Part shown: one piece after another, positions 57,640 to 64,000 of the stretch
How the letters are laid out: every line of letters starts with the position of its first letter
How positions within the stretch are numbered: position 1 is the stretch's first letter
NCBI GenBank assembly: GCA_947652605.1
Contig: OX393579.1
Location: 18,683,674-18,747,673 of the forward strand
Origin: Elmis aenea
Lineage: Eukaryota; Arthropoda; Insecta; Coleoptera; Elmidae
DNA: 64,000 bases
Direction of reading: 5' to 3'
Position numbers and translations under genes: made by a program
The notes under the pieces: generated by a model
What the model saw: only the letters and a program-made list of their open reading frames with translations
What the model was told of the DNA's origin: nothing
Databases searched by the model: none

Positions 57640-57806
57640 GGAAAGAACGGTTGCCTATTGCGGATTTGACATACGTCACCGTAGAGATAACAAATGCACC
57701 ACTTAATAGAGAATTTGTCACCGTTTCCAAAAATATAAGGTTTGTTGGGGTTATTTTCAATAATTAAAAAGTTATAGGGGTGCGACAGTCAAACTGAATC
57801 ACCCGG
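57640..57806. repeat. Solo right end of another MITE family
   Basis: GGGGTGCGACAGTCAAACTG then AATCACCCGGTATA is a typical mariner-type right terminus with no partner in the window. Confidence 0.45.
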
Positions 57807-57811
57807 TATAC

Positions 57812-58975
57812 TAGTAACGCTACTGGTCGCCGAAATTCGTCAAAAAAATATCAAGACTAAAATATTTAATTCTCTCTCCAAATTTATATTTTCGACCAAT
57901 CACAAACTCAGATTTCTTAGAAACGACCAATAAACGCATGAAAATCTGTTAATTGCGAAAAGGATATTATCAGTAGTAATATAACAAGTGCATTGAAAAT
58001 TATCGATAATTTTTGGTAAATATGCCCGAATGCAAGTTGAGCTGAAAAAATCACGAGTGCACGCAGTGCACTCGTGATTTTTTCTGCTTTAACTTGCATG
58101 AGTGAAGATTTGTCAAAAATTATAGATTATTTGCAATGCACGAGTTTATTTTGTCAGAAAATTTCCTTCACCTAACCTATCTGTCAAATTAAAATGTTGT
58201 TTAATTTAGATAAATTAAAGTATACCTACTACTTACTGCGATTGTTATTATTAATAGATCATTTATAACTAATTTTTAATACAAGAATTATATTTTAATA
58301 AAAATTATTGAACCAAATAGTATTTAGATACATACATAATCTGTTATGTCAAATTTTACAAGTACTGTCAGAGTGGTGTGTCAGGGGTGTGGTTTAATCT
58401 ATATTAAAGTAACGCTACTGGCCGCCGAAATTCGTCAAAAAATTATCAAGACCAAAATATTTAATTCCCTCTCCAAATTTATATTTTCGACCATCACAAA
58501 CTCAGATTTCTTAGAAACGACCAATAAACGCATGAAAATCTGTTAATTGCCAAAAGTAAATTATCAGTGTATGATTACGTTTATTGGCCGTTTAAAGGAA
58601 ATCTGAGTTTGTTATTGGTCGAAAACGCAAATTTGACAGGAGGATCAACTCCTGGCAGAGGAATGTAAAATTATTACCGTGTAATATTGCTCCTATTGGT
58701 AGTCTCTAAAAGATTTAAGATTAGTGATTGGTTGAAAACGCAAATTTGACAGGTGAAGGGAATTTTCAGTGTATGATTATGTTGATTGGTCGTTTCTAGG
58801 AAATCTGAGTTTGTTATTGACCGAAAACGCAAATTTGACAGGAGGATATACATCTATCTGACAGGGGAACGTAAAATTATTACCATGTAATAATGCTTCC
58901 TATTGGTAGCCTCTAGAAGATTTAAGATTAGTGATTGGTTAAAAACGCAAAGTTGACGGGTGAAGGAAATTTTCA
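57812..58975. repeat. Repeat family R1, duplicated array
   Basis: GTAACGCTACTGGTCGCCG-type units start at 57812 and 58405. The 58405 unit is followed by two direct copies of about 205 bases (58563-58766 and 58767-58975), both with GGAAATCTGAGTTTGTTATT, AACGCAAATTTGACAGGAGG and GATTTAAGATTAGTGATTGG words. 57968-58767 is colinear with 17650-18797 once the hAT there is removed. No coding capacity. Confidence 0.8.
58031..58105. repeat. Long hairpin in R1
   Basis: AAAAAATCACGAGTGCAC and its complement flank GCA, with further pairing TGCAAGTT...AACTTGCA outside, giving arms of about 36 bases. The other R1 copy (17708-17780) keeps a decayed form. Confidence 0.85.
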
Positions 58976-58979
58976 AGGA

Positions 58980-59999
58980 TAAAACATAGACACATAGAGT
59001 AATATGATTATAGATAACATGAATATGAATAGAAAACATGAAATTTAAAACATCATCAACGATAATTATTGATGCACTGCATAATACTAAATGTAACTAT
59101 GAAAAGTACATACCTATCGATTTATTGAGTGCACTTGAAATATGAGCAGTCCAGCAGACAACCAATCATGATGTTTAAAATAAATATAAACATAGTTATT
59201 GCTAAAGCTCTTTTCTGCAAGGGATTTAAATTGTAATTGTTTTGTGTAATTTACGGCTACAAAATATACAATCGGACGATCTCGATTGTTAGAAAATAGC
59301 TCTTCAAACATCCACCTTATTACTTTAGTTCTTTCAAACTAATCAAGTCGATTTTCATTTGTAAAGGGCAATCAACACTATAATAGCGAAATAAGAGAAT
59401 AATACTAACTTGAGTATTTTATTGTATTTATTTTACCAACAAACCACAAAGTACATACAATGGCGGAAAGAAACAGTCGAGAATTACTCATTCGAGTGGC
59501 CAATATTGAGTTTGTAATTGGATCTCTGAATCTGCAGTAAATACATTAACAAAATTCGCAAAACAATCGGTATAATTCAGTTTTGTCTTGCAACTGATTT
59601 AAAAAGCACGAAAACACTTAGCACTTAATGTTTTAATTACAGAATTGTAAAAATCATTAAGATAATTTTTAAAGCACTGTTTATCTTTAGGCCTGTGTGT
59701 TGAAGGAACAAAACGATTCAACACAAAACGTTTTTGTTTTCTATACAAACTTAGTAGTTACTGCTACACGATATAGAAATGTATTTTTGTTGTCTCCACC
59801 GAGCAGTCACGAGTACATAAATAATGTGAAAATGATACACACGTGATGACATTAACACAATGGCGGAAGAAAACAATGGAAAACTCGACGGTTTCAGTTT
59901 GTATCTTATAATAAATTTGAATGCTGCAAAAAATACGTGTAATGTGTTCTTAACGTAATTCAAAATCAATTGTTCAGTAGCGTATTACATATAGGACCT
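58980..59999. other. No gene recognised
   Basis: AT-rich. Two short frames start with ATGGCGGAA at 59460 and 59860, exactly 400 bases apart, but each is only about 26-30 codons. Confidence 0.4.
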
Positions 60000-60001
60000 A
60001 C

Positions 60002-60194
60002 CAGTGGCGTACGCAGGATGCTTCGATGGGGGGGGGATGTTTGATTGTTTCATCATGGAGGGGTTAATTAACGGGAAAAAAAGCCGAAGACCTTTTTTGT
60101 AGCACAAAATTTTGCAATTTTCCGGCTCTATAACGACTTATTGCGAACCTATGGGGGGATTCTGATCCCCCTGACCCCCCCGCCTACGCCTCTG
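60002..60194. mobile_element. Short hAT-like MITE
   Basis: CAGTGGCGTACGCAGG and CCCGCCTACGCCTCTG are inverted. GGGGGGGG and CCCCCC runs lie just inside. Flanking 8-mers do not match, so the duplication has decayed. Confidence 0.65.
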
Positions 60195-60299
60195 GAATAC
60201 AGGAAAATTAATGTCGAAGGTAAGATTATTGGTAATATTTTTTCCGATGTACCGAGTGATTATATAAAATCAGGTTCACCCTCTTTTTGCTTTATATTA

Positions 60300-61660
60300 G
60301 GTTGATGAAAAAGTTCGTAACTTTTTTATTAAATTGCATAACCTAATCAATAATGCATTTTCCTGTATTGTTTACAATTGACTCCCAACGCTCTGGCAGT
60401 TCTTCAATTCCACACCCAAAGAAATCCGGTGGTTTGGAGGGGAAAAGTGGTCAAGCTAATTTTAAAAAGCAGCGTCATTATTAAAGTAAAGTCGATTATT
60501 ATTAGATAGAGATGGAGCAAGATCAGGAGAACAGGGCAGATGTGGAATAACCTCTTAAATGGCCGCATCTGTAATGAGCAGTATGCGGACGGGCATTATC
60601 ATGCTGCAAAATCAGTTGCTGCCGTCTTCACGGTGGTATTTTTTGAATTGCAGCGTCAAGACGACAGAGCTTTTGGCAATAAGCCTTAAAGAAACATGTT
60701 TTTTAATTTAATTTTTAATTTATTATTTAAAAAAAATCGCCAGCGCGGGGGTACTTCCCTATCCCCGGCTCTGCTCAAAAGTGGTAGTTACATTCCTCAA
60801 AAGCAATTCATAGTAAATGGATGACGCCTTGTTTGTCCCACCGGATGCACAACATTATCTTACTGATGGACACCAGCTTTTGCATAGAGAGTTGCTTGTT
60901 CGTTACGATTCAGTCAGTCCGATATGTTTTTGATGTTGATGTAAAAGTATCATTATTCGTCACCAGTAACAATTTGAGACAAAAACGGAAAAACGGTAGA
61001 TGTTGTTAAAGAGCAAGCAAAGTATAATAAGTGGTAACACGCTGATTGTTGTTTTGGTTCAAAACGTATGAAACACAGTACGCCCAATTTTTGAAGAGAT
61101 TCATGGAATGCAAACGTACGATGGTTAATTGATTACAGTTCATCATATTGCCTAATTCCCGCGCTGATTGACGTGAATCATCGCGAATTCAAGCGATTAA
61201 ACTAGGGATGGGCAAATGCCGGCCGACGGACTGGTTGCACCCGCGACAGCACCCAATAATTTTTTTTTCGAAATTTTATGAAGCTGACAAACGGGAAATT
61301 ATTTTTAGATTTTTCCAGATTTTGAAAAAAATTGTATATCTGCAAAATATTTATAACACCCCTCACATCTAAATTTATTCCGGCCCGCGTCATCGTAACA
61401 AATTTCCATCCTGCCCTAAACAGAAAAAAATTTTGTCCACTTCTGGTTTAAAGCCTCAACAAAGTCGAATGTTCTTACTGACCGTAGAGAATCATTCATA
61501 TCAAAATGGCCCTCTTTAAAACTAGAAAACCATTTCGTACCGTACTTTTTCCGATGGCGTTCCGACCATAACGGCACAAATGGTTCTAGCAGCCTCCGAT
61601 GCCTTCACTCCTCGGTTAAACTCAAACAAAAGGATATGTATGAAATGTTTTTTTTTGTAC
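60300..61660 (-). pseudogene. Mariner element with dead transposase
   Basis: The end TTAGGTTGATGAAAAAGTTC near 60297 is a mariner-type TIR. Reading the minus strand from about 61655: HFIHILLFEFNRGVKASEAARTIC (N-terminal HTH), then QRVTTY, FLSQIVTGDE (first catalytic Asp), YCQKLCRLDAAIQK, LQHDNARPHTAHY (second Asp) and GIEELPERWESIVNN near the C-terminus. The SPDLAPSDYHLF region is scrambled. Many stops and frameshifts, a short GC-rich insertion near 60730-60775 and a MITE at 61203-61418. The second TIR was not found. Confidence 0.85.
61203..61418. mobile_element. Small TIR element inside the mariner
   Basis: TAGGGATGGGCAAATGCCGGCC and GGCCCGCG...TTTCCATCCTGCCCTA are inverted relatives. Mariner coding resumes on either side (HTH region), which shows that the segment is an insertion. 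The duplication is unclear (AAC on both sides). Confidence 0.65.
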
Positions 61661-61664
61661 CTAA

Positions 61665-62735
61665 CACTCCATTTCTTTTAGCCAACACTTAACATAAATT
61701 TTTTACAAATTGAAAAATTTAAGACATAATTTAATAAAATAACACTATGGTATTAAACACAGAACATACATTATTAAAATGGCATTGACAATGTCAAACC
61801 AATTTCAACGCATTCTTGTCTAGGAAACCAAAAACGCTATGAACTTATGCATTAACCGAATAATTTAAATGAACGAAATAGTAAACATGTAATAGGTGCA
61901 CAACACCCGTTTTTTTTTTCACATAATTTCCGTTTTGACGAAATTCGCTCTAACTTTTTTTCTTTAAATGGAACACAATGTATAGTTTTACGTTTATGAA
62001 AAAGTAAAACAATTTAACATACAATATTTTCAAATCCTCAAACTTTTTGTTGGGCAATATTTTTTTTAAGTGTACCGTGATTTGCATTAACAGAATTTCG
62101 ATTTTTTCTACAAATTTTAGCAAACGTTTTAATTACTTTATGTGGCAAAATCATTTTTTGACAAAAAATACAATTTTTATGAATTAAATTATGGTGATTT
62201 ATGCGATTACAAGCAAAGCATTTCTTATCGAATTTATTAATACCAATATCTTGGCAATTTTATTGAAAAGCTGACAAAATTTTAAAATCATTGTTAGACT
62301 TGTCAAACAATTCTATTAATCGTAGTGCACTGGGCTCATTTTCAACAAAACAAATACTTTTGTTGACATTTTTTAATTAATAATCAGAATTAATATTGAG
62401 CTCTCTACAAAAAAAAGTATTTGTTTTAAATAATTATTCAGAATCAGGTAATTGTATTAAAAAAAATTAATTATTTTAAATTTACAGGTAGTTTCATTTA
62501 AAACTAAACCACAAAGTTGTGGTAATTTCGGGCAACATTATTTAAAAGCACTGACAAGTGAAGTTAGCGGGGTTTTATGCACATGTCATATGCTCATGTG
62601 CATAAAATTTCGATTTTTTTAATTGAAAACAAGAAAGGATGTGATCCTGATTGCTTTTACACCTAGTATATTAATGTTTTTAGTGGTAGTTTATTTTAAA
62701 TTAATTTAAAAAATATTTTTGGTAATATAAAGTTT
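61665..62735. other. No gene recognised; small hairpin
   Basis: AT-rich. ATGCACATGTCATATGCTCATGTGCAT near 62577-62603 can form a small hairpin. No assignable frame. Confidence 0.4.
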
Positions 62736-62737
62736 AC

Positions 62738-62887
62738 GAATCTCGGTGAAATATACAACTTCGTATTAAACAAGTTCTTTTTTGCCTCATTAATAAAAGA
62801 CTCGGTAACTTCGAACGGCCGTAGACGAATTGTTCTTTTCACCGTCTGCCATCGGATTTGGAAGTCATCGGAAGTGCCACAGACATA
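62738..62887 (-). CDS. Candidate 150-nt internal exon, unidentified
   Basis: On the minus strand TTATTGTTGCAG precedes a 50-codon open stretch (YVCGTSDDFQIRWQTVKRTI then RLRPFEVTESFINEAKKN) that meets GTAAAC. Length is a multiple of three, and the first part is richer in GC than its surroundings. The residues look protein-like but match no family I know. The acceptor tract is weak, so chance is possible. Confidence 0.25.
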
Positions 62888-62894
62888 CTGCAAC

Positions 62895-63920
62895 AATAAC
62901 TACGTTTCTGTGATAACATACATTGTTCTTTGGCAGTTCATATAGAATATATGAATAAAAGTTGTTTTAATTATGAAATAATAAAATCATGCAATATATT
63001 AAAAATAGATGTTTTATATTAAAGTTACAAAACGTTTTATAGCTGATATATTTTTGCTACCGTAATCCAATATCTACTAAGATTTTGATAACCTAATTGT
63101 ATTTTAAAAATTCCTTGGTTATACCGAAAACAGCAATTAAAATCAAAAAATTTCTATAAAATCGATTTTGGTAGTAGGTACTAATTTGGTATTATTAATA
63201 CCATACCATAATAATAATATACAGAGGATTAATGATATATCAAGCCACACTTAAATGGCGTGTTCTATTCACGTTCTATTAACCAAAATAACGAAAAAGG
63301 TTTATTTGGATACGCTTCCCCTCCAATTCAAACTCCTTCTAAGATATTGATCATGCATCTTTAAAAAGTTTACGTTTTCTTATAAATTAAAAGTTTGAGA
63401 GTATATTTCTAAAAATTTCCTTTTTTTTAATTATCATTACGTGTAAGTTTACCTATAGAGAGAAAAAATGGTGTGTTGATTCATTATTAAAAATTCATAA
63501 TTTTTAGTGCTATTTTCAACTCCAAAAATCCAATATGACGTCCATAAAAAATAATAAAGTCTAAAAATGACGAAATGTCTCTTACAAAATCTTATATCAG
63601 CGCAGGCAGAATAAAAAGTAGTGCTAAACATGAAAACTGAACCGCCAAGAATTATTATAATGTTTTGTCTCTTCTATGATAATGTTCCTACTAGTTTCTT
63701 TTTGTTTTGAAACATCAAACGGTTTACAAAATCTGGCAACCCTACATACACATGTAGTGCGGCCTATGAATGCAGCACATCCACCCTTTGAATGCATCCA
63801 CCTGATGGCAGTCCCTTGGTTAAACCATTGGACATAATACCTAATGAGAATTAACAGCTCCAAATATCGGTTGGTAGCCTGTGAAAAGATAACTGTCAAA
63901 TTTCCGCTACTTGTCAAACA
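62895..63920. other. Upstream region of the terminal exon
   Basis: AT-rich up to about 63720, then less so. TGTCAAA/TTGACA words cluster at 63893-63920 just before the ATG and may be promoter or 5' UTR. No TATA box is obvious. Confidence 0.35.
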
Positions 63921-63923
63921 TTT

Positions 63924-63992
63924 ATGTCAAAGATGAAGATGGCTGACGGTCCAACTATTTTGCGAAGAAATAGACCGGGTACAAAAGCAAAG
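63924..63992 (+). CDS. First coding exon of a gene running off the window
   Basis: Three in-frame ATGs (63924, 63933, 63939) lead into MADGPTILRRNRPGTKAK, ending exactly at AAG followed by the donor GTACGT (63993). The last ATG has the best context (AAGATGGCT). The donor leaves phase 0. The short basic peptide is typical of an N-terminus but I cannot name the protein. Being at the extreme end of the window, only this exon is visible. Confidence 0.6.
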
Positions 63993-64000
63993 GTACGTTT

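Noticed and set aside
63624..63917. 97-codon minus-strand frame near the right edge
   Set aside because: No recognisable motif, and it overlaps the likely promoter and 5' UTR of the plus-strand exon at 63924.
1..64000. tRNA, rRNA or other structured RNA genes
   Set aside because: I found no convincing tRNA boxes or rRNA segments by eye; a covariance-model scan would be needed to exclude them.

Overview
The window reads as AT-rich animal nuclear DNA, most likely from an insect; a beetle is plausible but unproven. The evidence is the dense load of Tc1/mariner-type, hAT, piggyBac and Mutator-like elements, non-LTR retrotransposon debris, an LTR remnant, eukaryotic polyadenylation and splice signals, and the absence of bacterial gene organisation. 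Most of the sequence is intergenic or intronic repeat.

Host-type genes are few. The only convincing complete one is an intronless ankyrin-repeat gene (15496-16749, +) with a cluster of AATAAA signals behind it. The last 70 bases (63924-63992, +) look like the first coding exon of a second gene, ending exactly at an AAG/GTACGT donor and leaving the window. Weaker exon candidates are a 46-nt micro-exon at 33913-33958 (+) and a 150-nt exon at 62738-62887 (-). A GC-rich island at 56090-56235 may be a promoter or 5' UTR.

Layout. 193-2275: fold-back element with CRE-bearing subterminal repeats around a broken Ulp1/C48 protease gene. 3975-4650: jockey-like RT remnant. 5009-5632: mariner-type MITE with a minisatellite. 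6150-6926: Mutator-like element with a perfect 9-bp duplication and a FLYWCH fragment. 7309-9192: hAT containing a mariner MITE containing another hAT. 10293-15126: string of MITEs leading to the ankyrin gene. 17650-18797: repeat interrupted by a hAT carrying a 12-bp minisatellite. 20724-22105: unclassified TIR element with a MITE inside. 24950-28666: two LINE remnants, one inserted in a MITE with an 11-bp duplication. 30057-32095: two palindromic MITEs. 33140-33771: solo LTR with GTAC duplication. 35338-38779: long Tc1-like TIR pair with a mariner pseudogene between. 40956-41894: LINE 3' end with RNase H and poly(A). 42283-44090: tandem Helitron-like units, then a dead mariner-like transposase. 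45375-49235: stacked MITEs and an internally deleted piggyBac. 52368-53658: fold-back element built from 44-bp palindromic units. 53805-61660: more MITEs, a duplicated repeat family and a dead mariner.

The elements do not form a pathway. They record successive insertions: target-site duplications and paralogous empty sites inside the window let several events be ordered. All transposase, reverse transcriptase and protease reading frames seen here are broken or truncated, so autonomous activity is not expected.
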